Shown here: piece after piece, positions 1 through 7,135 of the stretch
Layout of the letters: each line of letters starts with the position of its first letter
Numbering within the stretch: position 1 is the stretch's first letter
Assembly (NCBI GenBank): GCA_027625355.1
Contig: JAQBWI010000030.1
Span: 1 to 11,201, forward strand
Direction: 5' to 3'
Origin: Pseudomonadota bacterium
Lineage (GTDB): Bacteria; Pseudomonadota; Alphaproteobacteria; HIMB59; GCA-002718135
DNA: 11,201 nt
The notes under the pieces: model-generated
Database searches by the model: none
What the model was told of the DNA's origin: nothing
The model's input: only the letters and a program-made list of their open reading frames with translations
Translations under genes and position numbers: made by a program

Positions 1-12
1 TAATTTATTATT

Positions 13-1161
13 ATGAAAAATATTGGAGTAATAGGTTGTGGAAACATTGCAGAAACATATTTTAGAGCTCAAAATTATTTTAATAATATTAATTTTATAG
101 CTTGTGCGGATATAAATAATGAAGTTGCTAAAAAATGCGCAGATGAATATAAAATTAAATTTCAAACTGTTGATGAAATTCTTGTAAATCCCGATATAGA
201 TATTATCCTTAATATAACAATTCCTCAGGCTCATTTTGAAGTATCAAAAAAAATACTAGAAGCAGGTAAGCATGTTTATTGTGAAAAACCTCTAAGTGCA
301 AATTACGAACAGGGAAAAGAATTAATAAGCTTATCTAAAAAAAATAATCTTTACCTCGGCAATGCCCCTGATACTTTTTTGGGAGGAGGAGCTCAATTAT
401 CTAGAGATATTATAGATAATAATGAAATTGGTAATATATTAACCGGAAATTTTATTTTTGCCTTCCCTGGTGCTGAAGATTTTCACCCAAACCCAGAGTC
501 ATGGTATCGAGAGGGAAGTGGACCAGTTTTAGATATGGGGCCATATTTTTTTACAGCAATGATAAATTTATTAGGACCAGCAAAAAATATTAGAAGCAGA
601 GGTTTTAGATTTTTTGATAAAAGAGAATATAAAGCAGGTCCAAAAAAAGGAAATTTTTTTGATGTTGAAAATAACACATCGTATATGTTTGATCTAGAAT
701 TTGAAAACCGAAGCATGATTCAGGGATTTATTTCTTTTGATGTTCAAAATCATAAAAGAAATCATATCGAGTTATATGGCTCGAGTGGCTCAATTATTGT
801 TCCTGACCCTAATATGTTTGGTGGTCCAGTCATTACTTCTAAAGAACTTGGATCAGAGTGGATTAATCATAGTGTTGAGGATAAGCCTTTGGGAAAAACA
901 AATATAATTAATCACAGTGGCAGAAGTAATGAAGAACCTAAACAATCAAATTATAGAGGTATTGGTTTATCTGAAATGATTTATTCAATTGAAAATAAAA
1001 GAGAGCATAGATGTAATGGTGAATTAGCACTTCATGTTCTTGATATAATTGAATCAGCTATGATATCATCAAAAACTAAGCAAGAAGTTAATTTAAGATC
1101 AACCTGTACGAGACCAAGATCTTTTGATGATCAAGAAATTAAAAAATTATTAAAAAATTAG
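13..1161 (+). CDS. Gfo/Idh/MocA-family NAD(P)-dependent oxidoreductase
   Basis: A cytoplasmic sugar- or cyclitol-type dehydrogenase of 382 aa, normal for the family. The N-terminal Rossmann fold shows the dinucleotide loop GCGNIA at residues 8-13 and the family motif EKP at 91-93, whose Lys92 is the expected catalytic or substrate-orienting lysine. The C-terminal alpha/beta domain carries D174-M-G-P-Y178. Inositol dehydrogenases have His at the last position; Tyr here resembles the glucose-fructose oxidoreductase / dihydrodiol dehydrogenase branch, so the substrate cannot be read off. The ATG at 13 is used; no good Shine-Dalgarno is visible in the 12 bases before it. It lies 127 bp upstream of a MocD-like oxygenase gene on the same strand, and MocA is the dehydrogenase of rhizopine catabolism, so it may oxidise a product of the neighbouring oxygenases (inference). 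Family is sure; substrate is unknown. Confidence 0.9.
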   Translation: MKNIGVIGCGNIAETYFRAQNYFNNINFIACADINNEVAKKCADEYKIKFQTVDEILVNPDIDIILNITIPQAHFEVSKKILEAGKHVYCEKPLSANYEQGKELISLSKKNNLYLGNAPDTFLGGGAQLSRDIIDNNEIGNILTGNFIFAFPGAEDFHPNPESWYREGSGPVLDMGPYFFTAMINLLGPAKNIRSRGFRFFDKREYKAGPKKGNFFDVENNTSYMFDLEFENRSMIQGFISFDVQNHKRNHIELYGSSGSIIVPDPNMFGGPVITSKELGSEWINHSVEDKPLGKTNIINHSGRSNEEPKQSNYRGIGLSEMIYSIENKREHRCNGELALHVLDIIESAMISSKTKQEVNLRSTCTRPRSFDDQEIKKLLKN

Positions 1162-1223
1162 TTAAATATAATTTAATTTTATTGATTACCTTTTTTGTAA
1201 AAATTTTTTTATTCTAAATTCTG

Positions 1224-1251
1224 TTGGTTTTTTTACTAATTTGATTATAAT
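1224..1251 (+). promoter_or_regulatory. candidate sigma70-type promoter for the first di-iron oxygenase gene
   Basis: A perfect TATAAT at 1246-1251 lies 16 bp after a weak -35-like TTGGTT (1224-1229). This would start transcription near 1258 and give a leader of about 30 nt before the ATG at 1289. The surrounding DNA is very AT-rich, so chance matches are common and the -35 is poor. The gap of 127 bp after the preceding gene is long for this window, which supports independent transcription. Confidence 0.35.
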
Positions 1252-1288
1252 TTATAGAAATGATAATTAAATCAACTAGTTAGATATT

Positions 1289-2284
1289 ATGAAGCAACTT
1301 GATATAGATGGCTGGTACAAATGCAAAATTGATAAAAAGGTTTATAAGCAATTAACCAAAAGATCAGATTGGCAGGGTTTAAAGCATGTTTCCTTGTGGT
1401 TATTATTACTTATTATTTCTGGCTATGTAGCATGTATTTCTTGGGGGACATGGTGGGCTATACCCGCGTTTTTACTTTATGGTAATATTTTTATGGCTTG
1501 CAATCCTGTTTGGCATGAGTGTGGTCATCGTACAGCATTTAAGACTAGATGGTTAAATGAATTTTTTTATCATGTTGGATCTTTCTTGTATAATTTTGAA
1601 CCTATAAGGTGGAGATGGAGTCATTTTCATCATCATTCATACACATTGCACACTAATCCATATGATTATGAAATACAGGTTACAAAACCAACAGATCTTT
1701 TTTATGTTTTTTTAATGCATATACCAGGGGGAAACCTATTTTTAATTTTTAAAGGCATATTATCATTTCATTGGGAAACAATAAAACATGCATTTGGCAT
1801 AACAACTCCTGTTATGAAGGATTGTATTCCAGAAAACGAAAGGTCAAAATGTAGATTTTATTCTAGATTACATATTTTGATTTGGTTATGTATTGTCTTA
1901 TTTTCTTTTTTTATATCTAGCTGGTTACCAGTTATGTTAATTTTATTACCTTTTATTTATGGAACAACCCTAAGAAATATTTTTGATTTTACTCAACATG
2001 CAGGTTTGGCAAATGATGTAAACGATCATCGTTTATGTGTAAGAACGGTCAAGCTTAATCCTATTTTTAGTTTTTTATATTGGCATATGGAGTATCATAT
2101 TGAACACCATATGTTTCCTATGGTACCTTCTTACAATCTTAAAAAACTTCATGCTATTATTAAAGAGCAAATGCCTGCGCCTAAAAATGGTCTAATTGAT
2201 GCATATAGGGAAATTTTGCCAGCTATTATTAAACAATCAAAAGATCCAAATTACCGAATTCCAATAATAATTCCACAAAATTAA
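1289..2284 (+). CDS. membrane di-iron oxygenase/desaturase, MocD-like (paralogue D1)
   Basis: Integral membrane protein of 331 aa in the fatty acid desaturase / alkane hydroxylase fold family. Three histidine boxes that bind the di-iron centre are present: H76-ECG-H80, H112-FH-H115-H116 and H270-IE-H273-H274. Further histidines sit at 237 (TQH) and 247 (NDHR). Hydrophobic segments lie at about 35-50, 54-72 and 194-225, with the boxes on the cytoplasmic face as in the family. Automatic annotation would say fatty acid desaturase, but the length and box spacing also suit MocD, the oxygenase that demethylates rhizopine with a Rieske ferredoxin. A MocA-like dehydrogenase upstream and a sugar-type ABC transporter 80 bp downstream favour a small-molecule substrate (inference). 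Its core is closest to the third paralogue, while its C-terminal tail is nearly identical to the second. Fold family is sure; reaction is unknown. Confidence 0.85.
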   Translation: MKQLDIDGWYKCKIDKKVYKQLTKRSDWQGLKHVSLWLLLLIISGYVACISWGTWWAIPAFLLYGNIFMACNPVWHECGHRTAFKTRWLNEFFYHVGSFLYNFEPIRWRWSHFHHHSYTLHTNPYDYEIQVTKPTDLFYVFLMHIPGGNLFLIFKGILSFHWETIKHAFGITTPVMKDCIPENERSKCRFYSRLHILIWLCIVLFSFFISSWLPVMLILLPFIYGTTLRNIFDFTQHAGLANDVNDHRLCVRTVKLNPIFSFLYWHMEYHIEHHMFPMVPSYNLKKLHAIIKEQMPAPKNGLIDAYREILPAIIKQSKDPNYRIPIIIPQN

Positions 2285-2323
2285 ATAAATAATAATTTAA
2301 TTTGTACTTTTATGTTCAAATAT

Positions 2324-2339
2324 TTGGTGTTAACAACAA
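2324..2339. promoter_or_regulatory. imperfect palindrome upstream of the binding-protein gene, possible operator
   Basis: TTGGTGTTAACAACAA is a 16-bp inverted repeat centred on GTTAAC with one mismatched base pair. It lies 25 bp before the ATG of the substrate-binding protein. Sugar transporter operons are commonly controlled by repressors that bind such dyads here. No copy was noticed elsewhere in the window, and no repressor gene identifies it, so the role is inferred. Confidence 0.3.
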
Positions 2340-2353
2340 TAAAAATATTAATT

Positions 2354-2360
2354 AGGGAGG
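2354..2360 (+). promoter_or_regulatory. strong Shine-Dalgarno of the substrate-binding protein
   Basis: AGGGAGG ends 4 nt before the ATG at 2365. It is one of only two strong purine-rich ribosome binding sites in the window; the permease and ATPase downstream have none. This fits the need for a large excess of binding protein over membrane components. Confidence 0.7.
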
Positions 2361-2364
2361 AATT

Positions 2365-3339
2365 ATGAAATTAATATCTAGTTTATTATTTGCAGGCGTT
2401 CTTACTGTTTCTACAGCTGTAGTTGCAAAACCACTATACATGTTTATCACTCACGCATCAGTTGGTGCTGCAAGTAGTGTTTTTTGGCAAGCAGTTAAAA
2501 ACGGTATGGAAGATGCATGTGAACTTTACGATGCAGACTGTCAAATGGTATATCTTCAATCTGAAGATGGAAACATTGGTGAAGAGATTGCCAACTTTAA
2601 TGCAGCAATAGCTGCTGGTGCTGATGGTATTGCAACAACAATTTATGATGACATTACTTGGGATGATCCAGTTGATGATGCATTAGCTCAAGGAATTAAT
2701 GTAATTTCATTCAACATAGATGATGAAAATACACCAAATAATAGACAAGCATACATTGGACAAAGTCTTAGAGTTGCTGGTTATGACCTAATGGTTGATC
2801 TAAATAAAAGATTTTTACCTCAAGAAGGACCAATGCATATCTTGATTGGTGTAAATGCACCTGGTCAAGTTTGGTCTGAAATGAGAACTAGTGGTCAAGA
2901 AGATTGGGTAAAAGAATTTGCAGCAGCAAATCCTGACAGAGCAATTACTTATGAGAAATTAGATGTTGGATATGCTGAAGATGTTATGAACAGAGCATCT
3001 GCTTATATTTTAGCTAATCCTCAGACAAATGTATATGTGTCTTCAGGATTATGGGGACCAGATCTAGCAATTGCACTTGAAGAAAATGGTTATAACAAAG
3101 GTGATGTTATCATTGGAGGTTTTGACGTAGTTCCAAGTGTTGTTGAATGTCTAAAATCTGGCTGGTGTCATGCAACTGTCGATCAACAACCATATCTTCA
3201 GGGGTATCTTCCTGTCGTACAATTTTTCTTAAGAGATAAATATGGTCTAGGTGACTGGAGTGTTAATACTGGTGCTTTGATGTTACATGCTGAAGACATG
3301 GCTGCTTTAGAAGAGTATTCGAAAGCAGGAGTTAGATAA
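2365..3339 (+). CDS. periplasmic sugar/cyclitol-binding protein of an ABC transporter
   Basis: Substrate-binding subunit of 324 aa, of the ribose/fructose/inositol-binding type (periplasmic binding protein-like, Peripla_BP_4). A Sec signal peptide is clear: MKLIS, a hydrophobic core to about residue 19, then VVA-KP with probable cleavage after Ala21. The mature part begins with the family-typical strand and ligand-loop region (YMFITHAS, 25-32). It then has the alternating Rossmann-like pattern of two lobes, including the hinge-side GINVISFN segment (110-117) and IGGFD (about 250-254). There is no lipobox cysteine, so it is soluble in the periplasm. It is followed by a hairpin and then by the permease and ATPase genes, which fixes its role. 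MocB of the rhizopine pathway is in the same broad family, but the ligand cannot be told from sequence. Related inositol, xylose or deoxysugar ligands are all possible. Confidence 0.9.
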   Translation: MKLISSLLFAGVLTVSTAVVAKPLYMFITHASVGAASSVFWQAVKNGMEDACELYDADCQMVYLQSEDGNIGEEIANFNAAIAAGADGIATTIYDDITWDDPVDDALAQGINVISFNIDDENTPNNRQAYIGQSLRVAGYDLMVDLNKRFLPQEGPMHILIGVNAPGQVWSEMRTSGQEDWVKEFAAANPDRAITYEKLDVGYAEDVMNRASAYILANPQTNVYVSSGLWGPDLAIALEENGYNKGDVIIGGFDVVPSVVECLKSGWCHATVDQQPYLQGYLPVVQFFLRDKYGLGDWSVNTGALMLHAEDMAALEEYSKAGVR

Positions 3340-3357
3340 CACTTTTTACTTTTAAAT

Positions 3358-3388
3358 ATTAAGGGGCAGTATTTTCTTGCCCCTTAAT
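3358..3388 (+). terminator. intercistronic hairpin after the binding-protein gene
   Basis: An 11-bp perfect stem, ATTAAGGGGCA paired with TGCCCCTTAAT, closes a 9-nt loop (3369-3377). Its GC-rich core stands out in AT-rich DNA. The following bases (TAAAAATATT) are not a U tract, so it looks like a partial terminator or a 3'-end stabiliser. In transporter operons such hairpins raise binding-protein mRNA relative to the permease message; that role is inferred here. Confidence 0.6.
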
Positions 3389-3418
3389 TAAAAATATTTA
3401 TATTCCAATAAAATTTAT

Positions 3419-4399
3419 ATGAACATTAGAAAATCTTTTAAATATGTAGCATCAAGACCTGAATTTGCTGCCCTCACAATTTTTATAATTATTGCATTAA
3501 CTTTTTATGCCATAAATGAAAATTTCTTAAACTTTAGAAATCTTAGAGTTCTATTTACTATTTCGCCTGAAATAGCTTTAATTGCAATGGGTGCAACTAT
3601 TCTGATGGTATCTGGAGAATTTGATTTATCAGTTGGCTCCGTTTTTGCTTTAAGCGGTGTTGTTATGGTAGTACTAACGAATGAAGGTATCAATGCTCAT
3701 CTAGCATTCACAATAGCTTTATTAATGTGCCTAGTTATTGGATATATTAATGCTACAATTACTATCAGATTTGGGATACCATCCTTTATAGCAACATTAG
3801 GAACTATGTTTATGGTTCGTAGTATTGCCATCGTAATTGTAAAAGCTGATTTTCCAACTTTTCCTATGGAAGAAACGTATTGGTTAAGAGCAATATTTGC
3901 CAATCCCATACCAGGTACGATTTTTAGAATGTCTTTTATATGGTTTATTTTAATAACATTATTATTAATATTTTATCTTCATAGATCCAATTATGGCAAT
4001 TGGTCTTATTCTACAGGCGCCAATCAGGCTGCTGCTAAAGCTATGGGGGTTAACACCAATAATGTAAAAATTCGTAATTTTGTTCTCTGTTCCTTTTTAG
4101 CAGGTCTAGCTGGAATATTTATGGTTTTGAGAACAAGAGCAGCTTTCCCTTCAGTTGGAGTTGGTTACGAACTTCAAGCAATTGCCGCTTCAGTTATTGG
4201 AGGTGCATCATTATTTGGAGGAATTGGAACTGTATTTGGAGCTTTAGTTGGAGCTTTTTTACTTAAGTTTCTGGATAATGGTCTTGTAATGGCTAGACTA
4301 GATGTAAATTGGTTCAGATTTGCAGTTGGTATACTTTTAATTTTTGCAGTTATTTCAAATACGAATTTAAGAAGAATAGCAAACAAGATGAAGGATTGA
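3419..4399 (+). CDS. sugar ABC transporter permease, RbsC/FrcC type
   Basis: Inner-membrane permease of 326 aa, normal for the CUT2 (BPD_transp_2) family that forms a homodimeric channel. The protein is almost wholly hydrophobic, with about eight to ten membrane segments. Family signatures are GEFDLSVGS at residues 66-74, GIPSFIATLGTM at 119-130 and a C-terminal run rich in GGASLFGGIGTVFGA (about residues 261-275). The start ATG at 3419 has no Shine-Dalgarno but is preceded by AAATTTAT, the same 8 bases that precede the ATPase start. It lies between the binding protein (79 bp upstream, across a hairpin) and the ATPase (9 bp downstream), so it is surely one transport system. Substrate specificity follows the binding protein and is unknown. 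Confidence 0.93.
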   Translation: MNIRKSFKYVASRPEFAALTIFIIIALTFYAINENFLNFRNLRVLFTISPEIALIAMGATILMVSGEFDLSVGSVFALSGVVMVVLTNEGINAHLAFTIALLMCLVIGYINATITIRFGIPSFIATLGTMFMVRSIAIVIVKADFPTFPMEETYWLRAIFANPIPGTIFRMSFIWFILITLLLIFYLHRSNYGNWSYSTGANQAAAKAMGVNTNNVKIRNFVLCSFLAGLAGIFMVLRTRAAFPSVGVGYELQAIAASVIGGASLFGGIGTVFGALVGAFLLKFLDNGLVMARLDVNWFRFAVGILLIFAVISNTNLRRIANKMKD

Positions 4400-4408
4400 A
4401 AAATTTAT

Positions 4409-5149
4409 ATGTCTGAGTCTATTATAAAATGTGAAGGATTAAACAAATGGTATGGAAGCATACAAGCATTAAAAGATGTATCTATAGATATTAAAAAAGG
4501 TGAAGCAGTTGGACTTGTTGGAGACAACGGTGCAGGTAAATCAACATTCATAAAAATTTTATCAGGTGTTCATAAGGCAGACAGTGGTGAAATTTATTTT
4601 AATGGAAATTTAGTTAAAATAAATGATGCAAAAGATTCCATGAAATTAGGAATTGAAACAATTTATCAAGATAGTGCTTTAGCACCTACCTTAAGTATAG
4701 CTCGTAATTTATTTGTTGGTAGAGAGCCATTGACATATAAATTAGGTTCATTTGGATTGCTTGATAGACAGAAAATGGCAAAAGAATCTTTAGAAGCTAT
4801 AAAAAGAGTTGAGCTAGATTTAAGATCTGGAGATGAATTAGTTGAAAATTTATCTGGAGGAGAACGTCAAGGCGTTGTTATTGCAAGAGCTCTTTATTTT
4901 AGAACTAAGGTTCTCATCATGGATGAGCCAACAAACCATTTATCTGTAAAAGAAACAGACAAGGTTTTGCGCTGGATAGAAAAACTTAAAGCAGAAGGTA
5001 CAACTTGTATTTTTATTACACACAATTTGCATCATGTTTATCCAGTTAGTGACAGACTTGTTGTTTTTGCTAGAGGTGAGAAAATAGCTGATGTGCAAAA
5101 AAAAGATACATCTATCGAAGATTTAACTAAAATGATTGTACATGATTAA
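4409..5149 (+). CDS. sugar ABC transporter ATPase, single-domain FrcA type
   Basis: ATP-hydrolysing subunit of 246 aa with one complete nucleotide-binding domain. It has Walker A GDNGAGKST (38-46), Q-loop Gln87, signature LSGGERQ (148-154), Walker B VLIMDEPT (168-175) and switch His205. Most CUT2 systems (RbsA, XylG, MglA) have a tandem ATPase of about 500 aa. The half-length form here is the FrcA-like variant, which works as a homodimer. There is no sign of truncation: the protein ends normally and the next gene starts 20 bp later. It begins 9 bp after the permease stop, with an AAATTTAT leader and no Shine-Dalgarno, so translation is probably linked to the permease. It energises uptake of the ligand of the binding protein at 2365. 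Confidence 0.93.
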   Translation: MSESIIKCEGLNKWYGSIQALKDVSIDIKKGEAVGLVGDNGAGKSTFIKILSGVHKADSGEIYFNGNLVKINDAKDSMKLGIETIYQDSALAPTLSIARNLFVGREPLTYKLGSFGLLDRQKMAKESLEAIKRVELDLRSGDELVENLSGGERQGVVIARALYFRTKVLIMDEPTNHLSVKETDKVLRWIEKLKAEGTTCIFITHNLHHVYPVSDRLVVFARGEKIADVQKKDTSIEDLTKMIVHD

Positions 5150-5169
5150 AATTACACTATTTATTCAGA

Positions 5170-6207
5170 ATGAGCACAATTAAGGTAGAGGAAATTGATC
5201 AAATTGATTTAAGTCAAAAAAATTGGTGGCAACCTAAAATAGATAGAAAAGAATTTAAGAAGATTTGTCAGAGAAGTAATTCTAAAGCTTGGTTTCACAC
5301 TTTATTATACTTTAGTGTGTTAATCCTTTCAGGTTATTTAGCTGTTATTTCATGGGGGACATTTTACTCTATTCCTGCTTTTATTATTTATGGCGCAGTT
5401 TATGCTTGTAGTAATGCCAGATGGCATGAATATGGTCATAGGACAGTTTTTAAGACAAGAAAACTTAATGATTTTTTTTACTACATTAGCTCTTTTCTTG
5501 CCTTCTTTGAACCAATATCATGGAGATGGAGTCACGCGAATCATCATAGCAGAACTAGATTTTTAGATCTTGATGTTGAAATTGCAGATCCTAGACCAAC
5601 TAATCTTCGCATTCTTTTTTTTACAGAATTTTTTGGTTATTATAGAGTTAAGGCTGAGTTAATTAAAATTATGAAACATAGTTTTAGAATATTTAAACCA
5701 GTGAAACAATTTAGTGATAAGGAAGTTAAAATAACCGTAGCTGATTTAGTACCGCAGCAAGAGATAGAAAAAATGGTCTGGTCAAGTAGGATTTTTTTAT
5801 TAATTATTATTTTTACTATCACCTTATCTTTACTTATTCAGAGTTTTATCCCACTTTTATTAATTATCACACCGCAGATTTATGGGGGTCCTCTTTTGTG
5901 GATTTTAGCCTTCACTCAACATGCTGCACTAAAATTTGATAGTAATGATCATAGAGAGACTACCAGAACTGTTATTCTTGGCCCTATTTTAGGTACTTTT
6001 TTTTATGCAAACATGCAATATCATATTGAACACCATGCAAGTCCCCAAGTGCCTTTTTACAATTTGCCAAAGTTTCATGAAAAGATTAAAGATCAACTTC
6101 CACAGCCTAATTACGGATTATTTGATGCATATAAGGAAATTATACCAGCTATTATAAAACAATCTAAAGATCCTAATTATGAAATAAATAAAACTATACC
6201 GGCTTAA
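5170..6207 (+). CDS. membrane di-iron oxygenase/desaturase, MocD-like (paralogue D2)
   Basis: Paralogue of the genes at 1289 and 8244, 345 aa, with all three histidine boxes intact: H86-EYG-H90, H122-AN-H125-H126 and H285-IE-H288-H289. Extra conserved histidines are TQH (251) and NDHR (261). Membrane segments lie at about 43-62, 65-82 and 207-235. It differs from its relatives by a longer acidic N-terminus (about residues 4-16) and a more divergent loop between boxes two and three (about 150-205). The last box reads HHASPQVP where the other two have HHM(F/Y)PMVP, which may mean a different substrate. It starts 20 bp after the transporter ATPase, so it is very likely co-transcribed and acts on what that transporter imports, or on a close derivative (inference). 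A lipid desaturase is the alternative reading. Confidence 0.85.
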   Translation: MSTIKVEEIDQIDLSQKNWWQPKIDRKEFKKICQRSNSKAWFHTLLYFSVLILSGYLAVISWGTFYSIPAFIIYGAVYACSNARWHEYGHRTVFKTRKLNDFFYYISSFLAFFEPISWRWSHANHHSRTRFLDLDVEIADPRPTNLRILFFTEFFGYYRVKAELIKIMKHSFRIFKPVKQFSDKEVKITVADLVPQQEIEKMVWSSRIFLLIIIFTITLSLLIQSFIPLLLIITPQIYGGPLLWILAFTQHAALKFDSNDHRETTRTVILGPILGTFFYANMQYHIEHHASPQVPFYNLPKFHEKIKDQLPQPNYGLFDAYKEIIPAIIKQSKDPNYEINKTIPA

Positions 6208-6220
6208 AGATTTTTTTTAT

Positions 6221-7051
6221 TTATCTTTTTTCAAGTTTATTTAAAAATTTATCAAGTTCATTTTCCTCAATTTCTACAATATGTTTTTTTTCTGGAAAGT
6301 TTCCTGACTGAACATCATTATAAAATTCTTGAAAAGCATCTTCTCTTTCTTTTTGTAATCTAGAATATTCTTTCTTAAAATTTCTATACTTTTTGGCGTG
6401 TCTTGGAATATGATCATCTGTAATTCCTAGTACATCACATCCAAATAAAAATTCCGCATCACAGCCAGAACCACTACCCATAGACACAACAGTTGGTTCA
6501 ACTTTTTTTGTTATTGCTTCAGCTATTTTATAAGGAACACATTCCATTTCAATAGCCACGCCTCCTGCATCTTGAATCATTAAGCATTGTTCATAAATCA
6601 TCATCGCTTCATTCGAATTTTTACCTACAGCTTTAAAGCCTCCTGTCCACGTTCGCCTGCTAGGAACTAAACCTACATGCCCTAATCCAGGTATGCCTTG
6701 CTTATACAAACCTTTGATAAGGTCAAAATTATTATGACAATAAAACATATCGATACCATGTTCCAAAGCCATAAATGCAACTTTTGTTGCTTCATTCAGC
6801 CCACTATAGAGTGTATCGGCAGCGCCCCAATGCATAAATGCATAGGGACAAGCATCTCGTATTTTAATAATTTCTTCAAATTGTGGATGATTATCAGGGT
6901 TTTTATATAAACCTGGCGAACCAGTTGCTAAAAGTTCAAAACCTACTTTATGTGCAGCTTTTGCTTCTTCAACATTTTTCGCCAATATACTGACTAATTT
7001 TTTATTACCTTTAAAGTTTTGTAAATCTTTTACTGTTAATTTTTTATTCAT
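6221..7051 (-). CDS. divergent PanB-like (ketopantoate hydroxymethyltransferase fold) protein
   Basis: Cytoplasmic TIM-barrel protein of 276 aa. PanB-like blocks are GIPGLGHVGLVPS (119-131), GGFKAVGK (137-144), IEMECVP (167-173) and SGCDAEFLFGCDVLGI (195-210). PanB moves a hydroxymethyl group from methylene-tetrahydrofolate to ketoisovalerate in pantothenate synthesis. By remembered alignment to E. coli PanB, the Mg-binding Asp45, Asp84 and Glu114 become Ser45, His74 or Trp75, and His106, and Lys112 becomes Tyr104. Only the His125 and Glu170 positions are kept. A function other than pantothenate synthesis is likely. A charged, probably helical tail (about 225-276) is longer than in PanB. I chose the ATG at 7051; an upstream TTG at 7063 would add four residues but has no better ribosome site. 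It is divergent from the PhyH-type gene and convergent, 13 bp apart, with D2. Confidence 0.75.
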   Translation of the reverse strand: MNKKLTVKDLQNFKGNKKLVSILAKNVEEAKAAHKVGFELLATGSPGLYKNPDNHPQFEEIIKIRDACPYAFMHWGAADTLYSGLNEATKVAFMALEHGIDMFYCHNNFDLIKGLYKQGIPGLGHVGLVPSRRTWTGGFKAVGKNSNEAMMIYEQCLMIQDAGGVAIEMECVPYKIAEAITKKVEPTVVSMGSGSGCDAEFLFGCDVLGITDDHIPRHAKKYRNFKKEYSRLQKEREDAFQEFYNDVQSGNFPEKKHIVEIEENELDKFLNKLEKR

Positions 7052-7091
7052 TTTTATTTTCAAAAATTTTAAAAAAAAATGATTATTTTAT

Positions 7092-7121
7092 TTTACATTT
7101 CTTAAATTGGATTAATATAAT
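7092..7121 (+). promoter_or_regulatory. sigma70-type promoter of the PhyH-type oxygenase gene
   Basis: TTTACA (7092-7097, five of six bases of TTGACA), an 18-bp spacer and a perfect TATAAT (7116-7121) sit in the 88-bp gap between two divergent genes. Transcription would start near 7128, giving a leader of about 12 nt that just includes the Shine-Dalgarno. A perfect 12-bp palindrome, TAATAATTATTA (7118-7129), overlaps the -10 and the start point and could be a repressor site, though AT-only palindromes arise easily here. Confidence 0.5.
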
Positions 7122-7128
7122 AATTATT

Positions 7129-7135
7129 AAGGAGG
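7129..7135 (+). promoter_or_regulatory. strong Shine-Dalgarno deciding the start of the PhyH-type gene
   Basis: AAGGAGG ends 4 nt before the ATG at 7140. Another ATG at 7136 directly abuts it in a different frame and is too close to be used. The site fixes the start of the 311-aa protein and predicts strong translation. Confidence 0.7.

Noticed and set aside
483..716. Minus-strand open frame inside the Gfo/Idh/MocA gene, and similar short frames opposite or within the permease, D2, PanB-like and PhyH genes
   Set aside because: Each lies wholly or mostly within a well-supported gene in another frame and has no recognisable domain or ribosome site.
1180..1215. Possible terminator after the Gfo/Idh/MocA gene (TTAC...GTAA followed by T run)
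   Set aside because: A four-base-pair stem is too weak to support.
1289..2284. Reading D1 (and D2, D3) as plain fatty acid desaturases
   Set aside because: The histidine boxes fit the whole desaturase/hydroxylase superfamily, and the neighbours include no lipid genes but a sugar-type transporter and MocA-like enzyme; kept only as an alternative.
6206..6228. Weak AAAGAT/ATCTTT hairpin between the convergent D2 and PanB-like genes, with T runs on both sides
   Set aside because: Only six A/T-rich pairs with an 11-nt loop; such pairings are expected by chance in this DNA, so it is not called as a bidirectional terminator.
6698..6910. Plus-strand 70-codon frame within the PanB-like gene
   Set aside because: Low-complexity shadow of the antisense gene; the minus-strand frame carries clear family motifs.
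7051..7063. Upstream TTG start for the PanB-like gene
   Set aside because: It adds only four residues, is a rarer start codon and has no better ribosome site than the ATG at 7051.
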